Shown: piece after piece, positions 37,071 to 49,943 of the stretch
Layout of the letters: each line of letters opens with the position of its first letter
Numbering within the stretch: the first letter of the stretch is position 1
Translations under genes and position numbers: made by a program
Notes under the pieces: generated by a model
Database searches by the model: none
What the model was told of the DNA's origin: nothing
What the model saw: only the letters and a program-made list of their open reading frames with translations
DNA from: Bombus terrestris
Lineage: Eukaryota > Arthropoda > Insecta > Hymenoptera > Apidae
DNA length: 64,000 bases
Reading direction: 5' to 3'
NCBI RefSeq assembly: GCF_910591885.1
Contig: NW_025963575.1
Span: forward strand, 558,001 to 622,000

Positions 37071-39131
37071 TCTCACGATGTCCCACGTTGTCCAACGATG
37101 TCCAACGGTGTCCCACGTTGTCCCACGTTGTCCCACGTTGTCCCACGTTGTCCCACGATGTCCCACGTTGTCCAACGATGTCCAACGGTGTCCCACGTTG
37201 TCCCACGTTGTCCCACGTTGTCCCACGTTGTCCCACGTTGTCCCACGTTGTCCCACGTTGTCCCACGTTGTCCCACGTTGTCCCACGTTGTCCCACGTTG
37301 TACCATGTTGTCCCACGGTGTCCAACGATGTCCAACGGTGTCCAACGGTGTCCCACGGTGTCCAACGGTGTCCCACGTTGTCCCACGTTGTCCCACGTTG
37401 TCCCACGTTGTCCCACGTTGTCCCACGTTGTCCCACGTTGTCCCACGTTGTCCCACGTTGTCCCACGTTGTCCCACGTTGTCCCACGGTGTCCAACGATG
37501 TCCCACGTTGTCCCACGTTGTCCCACGTTGTCCAACGTTGTCCCACGTTGTCCCACGTTGTCCCACGTTGTCCCACGTTGTCCCACGTTGTCCCACGTTG
37601 TCCCACGTTGTCCCACGTTGTTCCACGTTGTCCCACGTTGTCCCACGTTGTCCCACGGTGTCCAACGGTGTCCAACGGTGTCCAACGGTGTCCAACGATG
37701 TCCAACGGTGTCCAACGGTGTCCCACGGTGTCCAACGGTGTCCAACGGTGTCCCACGTTGTCCCACGTTGTCCCACGTTGTCCCACGTTGTCCCACGTTG
37801 TCCCACGTTGTCCCACGTTGTCCCACGATGTCCCACGTTGTCCAACGATGTCCAACGGTGTCCCACGTTGTCCCACGTTGTCCAACGATGTCCAACGGTG
37901 TCCCACGTTGTCCCACGTTGTCCTACGTTGTCCCACGTTGTCCCACGTTGTCCCACGTTGTCCCACGTTGTCCAACAGTTGTCCCACGGTGTCCAACGGT
38001 GTCCAACGATGTCCAACTGTGTCCAACGGTGTCCCACGTTGTCCCACGTTGTCCCACGTTGTCCCACGTTGTCCCACGTTGCCCAACGATGTCCAACGGT
38101 GTCCCACGTTGTCCCACGTTGTCCCACGTTGTCCCACGTTGTCCCACGTTGTCCCACGTTGTCCCACGTTGTCCCACGTTGTCCAACGGTGTCCCACGTT
38201 GTCCCACGTTGTCCCACGGTGTCCAACGGTGTCCCACGTTGTCCCACGTTGTCCCACGTTGTCCCACGTTGTCCCACGTTGTCCAACGGTGTCCCACGGT
38301 GTCCAACGGTGTCCCAGGTTGTCCCACGTTGTCCCACGTTGTCCCACGTTGTCCCACGTTGTCCCACGTTGTCCCACGTTGTCCCACGTTGTCCCACGTT
38401 GTCCAACGGTGTCCCACGGTGTCCAACGGTGTCCCACGTTGTCCCACGTTGTCCCACGTTGTCCCACGTTGTCCCACGGTGTCCAACGATGTCCAACGGT
38501 GTCCCACGTTGTCCCACGTTGTCCCACGTTGTCCCACGTTGTCCCACGTTGTTCCATGGTTTCCCACGTTGTCCCACGTTGTCCCACGTTGTCCCACGGT
38601 GTCCAACGATGTCCAACGGTGTCCAACGGTGTCCCACGGTGTCCAACGGTGTCCCACGTTGTCCCACGTTGTCCCACGTTGTCCCACGTTGTCCCACGTT
38701 GTCCCACGTTGTCCCACGGTGTCCAACGGTGTCCAACGATGTCCAACGGTGTCCAACGGTGTCCCACGATGTCCACCGATGTCCAACGGTGTCCAACGGT
38801 GTCCAACGGTGTCCCACGGTGTCCAACGATGTCCAACGGTGTCCGACGATGTCCAACGGTGTCCCACGTTGTCCCACGTTGTCCCACGTTGTCCCACGGT
38901 GTCCAACGATGTCCAACGGTGTCCAACGATGTCCAACGGTGTCCCACGATGTCCAGCGATGTCCAACGATGTCCAACGGTGTCCAACGGTGTCCCACGTT
39001 GTCCCACGTTGTCCCACGTTGTCCCACGTTGTCCCACGTTGTCCCACGGTGTCCAACGATGTCCAACGGTGTCCCACGTTGTCCCACGTTGTCCCACGTT
39101 GTCCCACGTTGTCCCACGTTGTTCCATGGTT
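37071..39131 (+). repeat. Higher-order cassette, copy 3
   Basis: Markers are tctcacgatg 37071, taccatgttg 37301 (a further mutated tcccatgttg), tccaacgttg 37531, ttccacgttg 37621, tcctacgttg 37921, 11-mer 37971, cccaacgatg 38082, ttccatggtt 38552 and 39122. It has one decamer fewer than copies 1 and 2 before the taccatgttg, so the start-to-11-mer distance is 900 rather than 910 bp. Copies 4 and 5 share this shorter form, which groups copies 3-5. Confidence 0.85.
37971..37981 (+). repeat. 11-mer tccaacagttg, register shift +1 (copy 3)
   Basis: Identical flanks: tcctacgttg 50 bp before, cccaacgatg 111 bp after its start. Confidence 0.93.
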
Positions 39132-42100
39132 TCCCACGTTGTCCCACGTTGTCCCACGTTGTCCCACGGTGTCCAACGATGTCCAACGGTGTCCAACGGT
39201 GTCCCACGGTGTCCAACGGTGTCCCACGTTGTCCCACGTTGTCCCACGTTGTCCCACGTTGTCCCACGTTGTCCCACGTTGTCCCACGTTGTCCCACGGT
39301 GTCCAACGGTGTCCAACGATGTCCAACGGTGTCCAACGGTGTCCCACGATGTCCACCGATGTCCAACGGTGTGCAACGGTGTCCCACGGTGTCCAACGGT
39401 GTCCCACGTTGTCCCACGTTGTCCCACGTTGTCCCACGTTGTCCCACGTTGTCCCACGTTGTCCCACGGTGTCCAACGGTGTCCCACGTTGTCCCACGTT
39501 GTCCCACGTTGTCCCACGGTGTCCAACGGTGTCCAACGGTGTCCAACGGTGTCCAACGATGTCCAACGGTGTCCAACGGTGTCCCACGGTGTCCAACGGT
39601 GTCCAACGGTGTCCCACGGTGTCCAACGGTGTCCCACGTTGTCCCACGTTGTCCCACGTTGTCCCACGTTGTCCCACGATGTCCCACGTTGTCCAACGAT
39701 GTCCAACGGTGTCCCACGTTGTCCCACGTTGTCCTACGTTGTCCCACGTTGTCCCACGTTGTCCCACGTTGTCCCACGTTGTCCCACGTTGTCCCACGGT
39801 GTCCAACGGTGTCCCACGTTGTCCCACGTTGTCCCACGGTGTCCAACGATATCCAACGGTGTCCAACGATGTCCAACGGTGTCCCACGTTGTCCAACGGT
39901 GTCCCACGTTGTCCCACGTTGTCCCACGTTGTCCCACGATGTCCCACGTTGTCCAACGATGTCCAACGGTGTCCCACGTTGTCCCACGTTGTCCTACGTT
40001 GTCCCACGTTGTCCCACGTTGTCCCACGTTGTCCCACGTTGTCCCACGGTGTCCAACGATGTCCAACGGTGTCCAACGGTGTCCCACGGTGTCCAACGGT
40101 GTCCCACGTTGTCCCACGTTGTCCCACGTTGTCCCACGTTGTCCCACGGTGTCCCACGTTGTCCCCCGCTGTCCCACGGTGTCCAACGATGTCCCACGGT
40201 GTCCAACGGTGTCCCACGTTGTCCAACTGTGTCCCACGGTGTCCCACGTTGTCCCACGTTGTCCCACGTTGTCCCACGTTGTCCCACGTTGTCCAACGAT
40301 GTCCAACGGTGTCCCACGTTGTCCCACGTTGTCCCACGTTGTCCCACGTTGTCCAACGATGTCCAACGGTGTCCCACGTTGTCCCACGTTGTCCCACGTT
40401 GTCCCACGTTGTCCCACGTTGTCCCACGTTGTCCCACGTTGTCCAACGGTGTCCAACGGTGTCCCACGTTGTCCCACGTTGTCCCACGTTGTCCCACGTT
40501 GTCCCACGTTGTCCAACGGTGTCCAACGGTGTCCCACGTTGTCCCACGTTGTCCCACGTTGTCCCACGTTGTCCCACGTTGTCCCACGGTGTCCAACGGT
40601 GTCCCACGTTGTCCCACGTTGTCCCACGTTGTCCCACGTTGTCCCACGTTGTCCCACGTTGTCCCACGTTGTCCCACGTTGTCCCACGTTGTCCCACGTT
40701 GTCCCACGTTGTCCCACGTTGTCCCACGTTGTCCCACGTTGTTCCACGTTGTCCCACGTTGTCCCACGTTGTCCCACGGTGTCCCACGTTGTCCCACGTT
40801 GTCCCACGTTGTCCAACGGTGTCCCACGGTGTCCAACGATGTCCAACGGTGTCCCACGTTGTCCCACGTTGTCCCACGTTGTCCCAGGTTGTCCCACGTT
40901 GTTCCACGTTGTCCCACGTTGTCCCACGTTGTCCCACGGTGTCCAACGGTGTCCAACGGTGTCCAACGGTGTCCAACGATGTCCAACGGTGTCCAACGGT
41001 GTCCAACGATGTCCAACGGTGTCCAACGGTGTCCCACGGTGTCCAACGGTGTCCAACGGTGTCCCACGTTGTCCCACGTTGTCCCACGTTGTCCCACGTT
41101 GTCCCACGTTGTCCCACGATGTCCCACGTTGTCCAACGATGTCCAACGGTGTCCCACGTTGTCCCACGTTGTCCAACGATGTCCAACGGTGTCCCAGGTT
41201 GTCCCACGTTGTCCTACGTTGTCCCACGTTGTCCCACGTTGCCCAACGATGTCCAACGGTGTCCCACGTTGTCCCACGTTGTCCCACGTTGTCCCACGTT
41301 GTCCCACGTTGTCCCACGTTGTCCCACGTTGTCCCACGTTGTCCAACGGTGTCCCACGTTGTCCCACGTTGTCCCACGGTGTCCAACGGTGTCCCACGTT
41401 GTCCCACGTTGTCCCACGTTGTCCCACGTTGTCCCACGTTGTCCAACGGTGTCCCACGGTGTCCAACGGTGTCCCAGGTTGTCCCACGTTGTCCCACGTT
41501 GTCCCACGTTGTCCCACGTTGTCCCACGTTGTCCCACGTTGTCCCACGTTGTCCCACGTTGTCCAACGGTGTCCCACGGTGTCCAACGGTGTCCCACGTT
41601 GTCCCACGTTGTCCCACGTTGTCCCACGTTGTCCCACGGTGTCCAACGATGTCCAACGGTGTCCCACGTTGTCCCACGTTGTCCCACGTTGTCCCACGTT
41701 GTCCCACGTTGTTCCATGGTTTCCCACGTTGTCCCACGTTGTCCCACGTTGTCCCACGGTGTCCAACGATGTCCAACGGTGTCCAACGGTGTCCCACGGT
41801 GTCCAACGGTGTCCCACGTTGTCCCACGTTGTCCCACGTTGTCCCACGTTGTCCCACGTTGTCCCACGTTGTCCCACGGTGTCCAACGGTGTCCAACGAT
41901 GTCCAACGGTGTCCAACGGTGTCCCACGATGTCCACCGATGTCCAACGGTGTCCAACGGTGTCCAACGGTGTCCCACGGTGTCCAACGATGTCCAACGGT
42001 GTCCGACGATGTCCAACGGTGTCCCACGTTGTCCCACGTTGTCCCACGTTGTCCCACGGTGTCCAACGATGTCCAACGGTGTCCAACGATGTCCAACGGT

Positions 42101-44381
42101 GTCCCACGATGTCCAGCGATGTCCAACGATGTCCAACGGTGTCCAACGGTGTCCCACGTTGTCCCACGTTGTCCCACGTTGTCCCACGTTGTCCCACGTT
42201 GTCCCACGGTGTCCAACGATGTCCAACGGTGTCCCACGTTGTCCCACGTTGTCCCACGTTGTCCCACGTTGTCCCACGTTGTTCCATGGTTTCCCACGTT
42301 GTCCCACGTTGTCCCACGTTGTCCCACGGTGTCCAACGATGTCCAACGGTGTCCAACGGTGTCCCACGGTGTCCAACGGTGTCCCACGTTGTCCCACGTT
42401 GTCCCACGTTGTCCCACGTTGTCCCACGTTGTCCCACGTTGTCCCACGTTGTCCCACGGTGTCCAACGGTGTCCAACGATGTCCAACGGTGTCCAACGGT
42501 GTCCCACGATGTCCACCGATGTCCAACGGTGTGCAACGGTGTCCCACGGTGTCCAACGGTGTCCCACGTTGTCCCACGTTGTCCCACGTTGTCCCACGTT
42601 GTCCCACGTTGTCCCACGTTGTCCCACGGTGTCCAACGGTGTCCCACGTTGTCCCACGTTGTCCCACGTTGTCCCACGGTGTCCAACGGTGTCCAACGGT
42701 GTCCAACGGTGTCCAACGATGTCCAACGGTGTCCAACGGTGTCCCACGGTGTCCAACGGTGTCCAACGGTGTCCCACGGTGTCCAACGGTGTCCCACGTT
42801 GTCCCACGTTGTCCCACGTTGTCCCACGTTGTCCCACGATGTCCCACGTTGTCCAACGATGTCCAACGGTGTCCCACGTTGTCCCACGTTGTCCTACGTT
42901 GTCCCACGTTGTCCCACGTTGTCCCACGTTGTCCCACGTTGTCCCACGTTGTCCCACGGTGTCCAACGGTGTCCCACGTTGTCCCACGTTGTCCCACGGT
43001 GTCCAACGATATCCAACGGTGTCCAACGATGTCCAACGGTGTCCCACGTTGTCCAACGGTGTCCCACGTTGTCCCACGTTGTCCCACGTTGTCCCACGAT
43101 GTCCCACGTTGTCCAACGATGTCCAACGGTGTCCCACGTTGTCCCACGTTGTCCTACGTTGTCCCACGTTGTCCCACGTTGTCCCACGTTGTCCCACGTT
43201 GTCCCACGGTGTCCAACGATGTCCAACGGTGTCCAACGATGTCCAACGGTGTCCAACGGTGTCCCACGTTGTCCCACGTTGTCCCACGATGTCCCACGTT
43301 GTCCCACGGTGTCCCACGTTGTCCCCCGCTGTCCCACGGTGTCCCACGGTGTCCCACGGTGTCCAACGGTGTCCCACGGTGTCCAACTATGTCCCACGGT
43401 GTCCCACGTTGTCCCACGTTGTCCCACGTTGTCCCACGTTGTCCCACGTTGTCCAACGATGTCCAACGGTGTCCCACGTTGTCCCACGTTGTCCCACGTT
43501 GTCCCACGTTGTCCAACGATGTCCAACGGTGTCCCACGTTGTCCCACGTTGTCCCACGTTGTCCCACGTTGTCCCACGTTGTCCCACGTTGTCCCACGTT
43601 GTCCAACGGTGTCCAACGGTGTCCCACGTTGTCCCACGTTGTCCCACGTTGTCCCACGTTGTCCCACGTTGTCCAACGGTGTCCAACGGTGTCCCACGTT
43701 GTCCCACGTTGTCCCACGTTGTCCCACGTTGTCCCACGTTGTCCCACGGTGTCCAACGGTGTCCCACGTTGTCCCACGTTGTCCCACGTTGTCCCACGTT
43801 GTCCCACGTTGTCCCACGTTGTCCCACGTTGTCCCACGTTGTCCCACGTTGTCCCACGTTGTCCCACGTTGTCCCACGTTGTCCCACGTTGTCCCACGTT
43901 GTTCCACGTTGTCCCACGTTGTCCCACGTTGTCCCACGGTGTCCCACGTTGTCCCACGTTGTCCCACGTTGTCCAACGGTGTCCCACGGTGTCCAACGAT
44001 GTCCAACGGTGTCCCACGTTGTCCCACGTTGTCCCACGTTGTCCCAGGTTGTCCCACGTTGTTCCACGTTGTCCCACGTTGTCCCACGTTGTCCCACGGT
44101 GTCCAACGGTGTCCAACGGTGTCCAACGGTGTCCAACGATGTCCAACGGTGTCCAACGGTGTCCAACGATGTCCAACGGTGTCCAACGGTGTCCCACGGT
44201 GTCCAACGGTGTCCAACGGTGTCCCACGTTGTCCCACGTTGTCCCACGTTGTCCCACGTTGTCCCACGTTGTCCCACGATGTCCCACGTTGTCCAACGAT
44301 GTCCAACGGTGTCCCACGTTGTCCCACGTTGTCCAACGATGTCCAACGGTGTCCCAGGTTGTCCCACGTTGTCCTACGTTG
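38062..44381 (+). repeat. Tandem duplication, 3160 bp x 2
   Basis: Copies are 38062-41221 and 41222-44381. Pairs at exactly 3160 bp: cccaacgatg 38082/41242, ttccatggtt 38552/41712 and 39122/42282, tgcaacggtg 39372/42532, tccaacgata 39842/43002, tcccccgctg 40162/43322, ttccacgttg 40742/43902 and 40902/44062, tcctacgttg 39732/42892, 39992/43152 and 41212/44372. Differences are single monomers, for example tccaactgtg 40222 against tccaactatg 43382. No net length change is visible. Confidence 0.9.
41242..42291 (+). repeat. Partial cassette: downstream arm only
   Basis: cccaacgatg at 41242 is followed by ttccatggtt at 41712 and 42282, the same spacing as in the full copies, but tctcacgatg and the 11-mer are missing. 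This arm is the start of the second copy of a 3160-bp tandem duplication whose breakpoint fell between the 11-mer and cccaacgatg of copy 3. Confidence 0.8.
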
Positions 44382-44641
44382 TCCCACGTTGTCCCACGTT
44401 GTCCCACGTTGTCCCACGTTGTCCCACGGTGTCCAACGGTGTCCAACGATGTCCAACTGTGTCCAACGGTGTCCCACGTTGTCCCACGTTGTCCCACGTT
44501 GTCCTACGTTGTCCCACGTTGTCCCACGTTGTCCCACGTTGTCCCACGTTGTCCCACGTTGTCCCACGGTGTCCAACGGTGTCCAACGATGTCCAACTGT
44601 GTCCAACGGTGTCCCACGTTGTCCCACGTTGTCCCACGGTG
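44372..44641 (+). repeat. Short tandem duplication, 130-140 bp
   Basis: tcctacgttg, an A run, B, D, C, tccaactgtg, D and A monomers occur at 44372-44501 and again from 44502. The second has one more A, so tccaactgtg lies at 44452 and 44592. Confidence 0.8.
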
Positions 44642-45371
44642 TCCAACGATGTCCAACGGTGTCCAACGGTGTCCCACGGTGTCCAACGGTGTCCCACGTT
44701 GTCCCACGTTGTCCCACGTTGTCCCACGTTGTCCCACGGTGTCCCACGTTGTCCCCCGTTGTCCCACGGTGTCCAACGATGTCCAACGGTGCCCAACGGT
44801 GTCCCACGGTGTCCAACTGTGTCCCACGGTGTCCCACGTTGTCCCACGTTGTCCCACGTTGTCCCACGTTGTCCCACGTTGTCCAACGATGTCCAACGGT
44901 GTCCCACGTTGTCCCACGTTGTCCCACGTTGTCCCACGTTGTCCAACGATGTCCCACGTTGTCCCACGTTGTCCCACGTTGTCCCACGTTGTCCCACGTT
45001 GTCCAACGATGTCCAAGGGTGTCCCACGTTGTCCCACGTTGTCCCACGTTGTCCCACGTTGTCCCACGTTGTCCCACGTTGTCCCACGTTGTCCAACGGT
45101 GTCCAACGGTGTCCCACGTTGTCCCACGTTGTCCCACGTTGTCCCACGTTGTCCCACGTTGTCCAACGGTGTCCAACGGTGTCCCACATTGTCCCACGTT
45201 GTCCCACGTTGTCCCACGTTGTCCCACGTTGTCCAACGATGTCCAACGGTGTCCCACGTTGTCCCACGTTGTCCCACGTTGTCCCACGTTGTCCCACGTT
45301 GTCCCACGGTGTCCAACGATGTCCAACGGTGTCCCACGTTGTCCCACGTTGTCCCACGTTGTCCCACGTTG

Positions 45372-46862
45372 TCTCACGATGTCCCACGTTGTCCAACGAT
45401 GTCCAACGGTGTCCCACGTTGTCCCACGTTGTCCCACGTTGTCCCACGTTGTCCCACGATGTCCCACGTTGTCCAGCGATGTCCAACGGTGTCCCACGTT
45501 GTCCCACGTTGTCCCACGTTGTCCCACGTTGTCCCACGTTGTCCCACGTTGTCCCACGTTGTCCCACGTTGTCCCACGTTGTCCCACGTTGTCCCACGTT
45601 GTCCCATGTTGTCCCACGGTGTCCAACGATGTCCAACGGTGTCCAACGGTGTCCCACGGTGTCCAACGGTGTCCCACGTTGTCCCACGTTGTCCCACGTT
45701 GTCCCACGTTGTCCCACGTTGTCCCACGTTGTCCCACGTTGTCCCACGTTGTCCCACGTTGTCCCACGCTGTCCCACGTTGTCCCACGGTGTCCAACGAT
45801 GTCCCACGTTGTCCCACGTTGTCCCACGTTGTCCAACGTTGTCCCACGTTGTCCCACGTTGTCCCACGTTGTCCCACGTTGTCCCACGTTGTCCCACGTT
45901 GTCCCACGTTGTCCCACGTTGTTCCACGTTGTCCCACGTTGTCCCACGTTGTCCCACGGTGTCCAACGGTGTCCAACGGTGTCCAACGGTGTCCAACGAT
46001 GTCCAACGGTGTCCAACGGTGTCCCACGGTGTCCAACGGTGTCCAACGGTGTCCCACGTTGTCCCACGTTGTCCCACGTTGTCCCACGTTGTCCCACGTT
46101 GTCCCACGTTGTCCCACGTTGTCCCACGATGTCCCACGTTGTCCAACGATGTCCAACGGTGTCCCACGTTGTCCCACGTTGTCCAACGATGTCCAACGGT
46201 GTCCCACGTTGTCCCACGTTGTCCTACGTTGTCCCACGTTGTCCCACGTTGTCCCACGTTGTCCCACGTTGTCCAACAGTTGTCCCACGGTGTCCAACGG
46301 TGTCCAACGATGTCCAACTGTGTCCAACGGTGTCCCACGTTGTCCCACGTTGTCCCACGTTGTCCCACGTTGCCCCACGTTGCCCAACGATGTCCAACGG
46401 TGTCCCACGTTGTCCCACGTTGTCCCACGTTGTCCCACGTTGTCCCACGTTGTCCCACGTTGTCCCACGTTGTCCCACGTTGTCCAACGGTGTCCCACGT
46501 TGTCCCACGTTGTCCCACGGTGTCCAACGGTGTCCCACGTTGTCCCACGTTGTCCCACGTTGTCCCACGTTGTCCCACGTTGTCCAACGGTGTCCCACGG
46601 TGTCCAACGGTGTCCCAGGTTGTCCCACGTTGTCCCACGTTGTCCCACGTTGTCCCACGTTGTCGCACGTTGTCCCACGTTGTCCCACGTTGTCCCACGT
46701 TGTCCAACGGTGTCCCACGGTGTCCAACGGTATCCCACGTTGTCCCACGTTGTCCCACGTTGTCCCACGTTGTCCCACGGTGTCCAACGATGTCCAACGG
46801 TGTCCCACGTTGTCCCACGTTGTCCCACGTTGTCCCACGTTGTCCCACGTTGTTCCATGGTT
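45372..46862 (+). repeat. Higher-order cassette, copy 4 (single ttccatggtt)
   Basis: Markers are tctcacgatg 45372, tcccatgttg 45602, tccaacgttg 45832, ttccacgttg 45922, tcctacgttg 46222, 11-mer 46272, cccaacgatg 46383 and ttccatggtt 46853. The second ttccatggtt is absent because the copy is cut off by the tandem-duplication junction near 47233. A private ccccacgttg at 46373 distinguishes it from copy 5. Confidence 0.83.
46272..46282 (+). repeat. 11-mer tccaacagttg, register shift +1 (copy 4)
   Basis: Identical flanks except a ccccacgttg at 46373. Confidence 0.93.
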
Positions 46863-47882
46863 TCCCACGTTGTCCCACGTTGTCCCACGGTGTCCAACGA
46901 TGTCCAACGGTGTCCAACGGTGTCCCACGGTGTCCAACGGTGTCCCACGTTGTCCCACGTTGTCCCACGTTGTCCCACGTTGTCCCACGTTGTCCCACGT
47001 TGTCCCACGGTGTCCAACGGTGTCCAACGATGTCCAACGGTGTCCAACGGTGTCCCACGATGTCCACCGATGTCCAACGGTGTCCAACGGTGTCCAACGG
47101 TGTCCCACGGTGTCCAACGATGTCCAACGGTGTCCGACGATGTCCAACGGTGTCCCACGTTGTCCCACGTTGTCCCACGTTGTCCCACGGTGTCCAACGA
47201 TGTCCAACGGTGTCCAACGATGTCCAACGGTGTCCCACGTTGTCCCACGGTGTCCCACGTTGTCCCCCGTTGTCCCACGGTGTCCAACGATGTCCAACGG
47301 TGCCCAACGGTGTCCCACGGTGTCCAACTGTGTCCCACGGTGTCCCACGTTGTCCCACGTTGTCCCACGTTGTCCCACGTTGTCCCACGTTGTCCAACGA
47401 TGTCCAACGGTGTCCCACGTTGTCCCACGTTGTCCCACGTTGTCCCACGTTGTCCAACGATGTCCCACGTTGTCCCACGTTGTCCCACGTTGTCCCACGT
47501 TGTCCCACGTTGTCCAACGATGTCCAAGGGTGTCCCACGTTGTCCCACGTTGTCCCACGTTGTCCCACGTTGTCCCACGTTGTCCCACGTTGTCCCACGT
47601 TGTCCAACGGTGTCCAACGGTGTCCCACGTTGTCCCACGTTGTCCCACGTTGTCCCACGTTGTCCCACGTTGTCCAACGGTGTCCAACGGTGTCCCACAT
47701 TGTCCCACGTTGTCCCACGTTGTCCCACGTTGTCCCACGTTGTCCAACGATGTCCAACGGTGTCCCACGTTGTCCCACGTTGTCCCACGTTGTCCCACGT
47801 TGTCCCACGTTGTCCCACGTTGTCCAACGATGTCCAACGGTGTCCCACGTTGTCCCACGTTGTCCCACGTTGTCCCACGTTG

Positions 47883-49943
47883 TCTCACGATGTCCCACGT
47901 TGTCCAACGATGTCCAACGGTGTCCCACGTTGTCCCACGTTGTCCCACGTTGTCCCACGTTGTCCCACGATGTCCCACGTTGTCCAGCGATGTCCAACGG
48001 TGTCCCACGTTGTCCCACGTTGTCCCACGTTGTCCCACGTTGTCCCACGTTGTCCCACGTTGTCCCACGTTGTCCCACGTTGTCCCACGTTGTCCCACGT
48101 TGTCCCACGTTGTCCCATGTTGTCCCACGGTGTCCAACGATGTCCAACGGTGTCCAACGGTGTCCCACGGTGTCCAACGGTGTCCCACGTTGTCCCACGT
48201 TGTCCCACGTTGTCCCACGTTGTCCCACGTTGTCCCACGTTGTCCCACGTTGTCCCACGTTGTCCCACGTTGTCCCACGCTGTCCCACGTTGTCCCACGG
48301 TGTCCAACGATGTCCCACGTTGTCCCACGTTGTCCCACGTTGTCCAACGTTGTCCCACGTTGTCCCACGTTGTCCCACGTTGTCCCACGTTGTCCCACGT
48401 TGTCCCACGTTGTCCCACGTTGTCCCACGTTGTTCCACGTTGTCCCACGTTGTCCCACGTTGTCCCACGGTGTCCAACGGTGTCCAACGGTGTCCAACGG
48501 TGTCCAACGATGTCCAACGGTGTCCAACGGTGTCCCACGGTGTCCAACGGTGTCCAACGGTGTCCCACGTTGTCCCACGTTGTCCCACGTTGTCCCACGT
48601 TGTCCCACGTTGTCCCACGTTGTCCCACGTTGTCCCACGATGTCCCACGTTGTCCAACGATGTCCAACGGTGTCCCACGTTGTCCCACGTTGTCCAACGA
48701 TGTCCAACGGTGTCCCACGTTGTCCCACGTTGTCCTACGTTGTCCCACGTTGTCCCACGTTGTCCCACGTTGTCCCACGTTGTCCAACAGTTGTCCCACG
48801 GTGTCCAACGGTGTCCAACGATGTCCAACTGTGTCCAACGGTGTCCCACGTTGTCCCACGTTGTCCCACGTTGTCCCACGTTGTCCCACGTTGCCCAACG
48901 ATGTCCAACGGTGTCCCACGTTGTCCCACGTTGTCCCACGTTGTCCCACGTTGTCCCACGTTGTCCCACGTTGTCCCACGTTGTCCCACGTTGTCCAACG
49001 GTGTCCCACGTTGTCCCACGTTGTCCCACGGTGTCCAACGGTGTCCCACGTTGTCCCACGTTGTCCCACGTTGTCCCACGTTGTCCCACGTTGTCCAACG
49101 GTGTCCCACGGTGTCCAACGGTGTCCCACGTTGTCCCACGTTGTCCCACGTTGTCCCACGTTGTCCCACGTTGTCGCACGTTGTCCCACGTTGTCCCACG
49201 TTGTCCCACGTTGTCCAACGGTGTCCCACGGTGTCCAACGGTATCCCACGTTGTCCCACGTTGTCCCACGTTGTCCCACGTTGTCCCACGGTGTCCAACG
49301 ATGTCCAACGGTGTCCCACGTTGTCCCACGTTGTCCCACGTTGTCCCACGTTGTCCCACGTTGTTCCATGGTTTCCCACGTTGTCCCACGTTGTCCCACG
49401 TTGTCCCACGGTGTCCAACGATGTCCAACGGTGTCCAACGGTGTCCCACGGTGTCCAACGGTGTCCCACGTTGTCCCACGTTGTCCCACGTTGTCCCACG
49501 TTGTCCCACGTTGTCCCACGTTGTCCCACGGTGTCCAACGGTGTCCAACGATGTCCAACGGTGTCCAACGGTGTCCCACGATGTCCACCGATGTCCAACG
49601 GTGTCCAACGGTGTCCAACGGTGTCCCACGGTGTCCAACGATGTCCAACGGTGTCCGACGATGTCCAACGGTGTCCCACGTTGTCCCACGTTGTCCCACG
49701 TTGTCCCACGGTGTCCAACGATGTCCAACGGTGTCCAACGATGTCCAACGGTGTCCCACGATGTCCAGCGATGTCCAACGATGTCCAACGGTGTCCAACG
49801 GTGTCCCACGTTGTCCCACGTTGTCCCACGTTGTCCCACGTTGTCCCACGTTGTCCCACGGTGTCCAACGATGTCCAACGGTGTCCCACGTTGTCCCACG
49901 TTGTCCCACGTTGTCCCACGTTGTCCCACGTTGTTCCATGGTT
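47883..49943 (+). repeat. Higher-order cassette, copy 5
   Basis: Markers are tctcacgatg 47883, tcccatgttg 48113, tccaacgttg 48343, ttccacgttg 48433, tcctacgttg 48733, 11-mer 48783, cccaacgatg 48894, ttccatggtt 49364 and 49934. Every marker up to the first ttccatggtt is 2511 bp downstream of copy 4, because both lie in a tandem duplication. It also shares with copy 4 a private tccaacggta (46723 and 49234). Confidence 0.85.
48783..48793 (+). repeat. 11-mer tccaacagttg, register shift +1 (copy 5)
   Basis: Exactly 2511 bp after copy 4, inside the same tandem duplication. Confidence 0.93.

Larger units (their letters stand above)
36550..39670 (+). repeat. Segmental duplication f, copy 2 (contains cassette 3)
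   Basis: This is the partner of 27740-30870. It stops matching at about 39670, where E replaces B and the sequence passes into the rest of the 3160-bp tandem repeat. Confidence 0.85.
44722..49753 (+). repeat. Tandem duplication, 2511 and 2521 bp
   Basis: Copies are 44722-47232 and 47233-49753. Pairs at 2511 bp: tcccccgttg 44752/47263, tctcacgatg 45372/47883, 11-mer 46272/48783, tccaacggta 46723/49234, ttccatggtt 46853/49364. After 46880 the distance is 2521 (tccgacgatg 47133/49654) because copy 1 has one A fewer after ttccatggtt. The junction at 47233 is clear: D followed by A, B in place of D followed by E, tccagcgatg. Confidence 0.9.
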
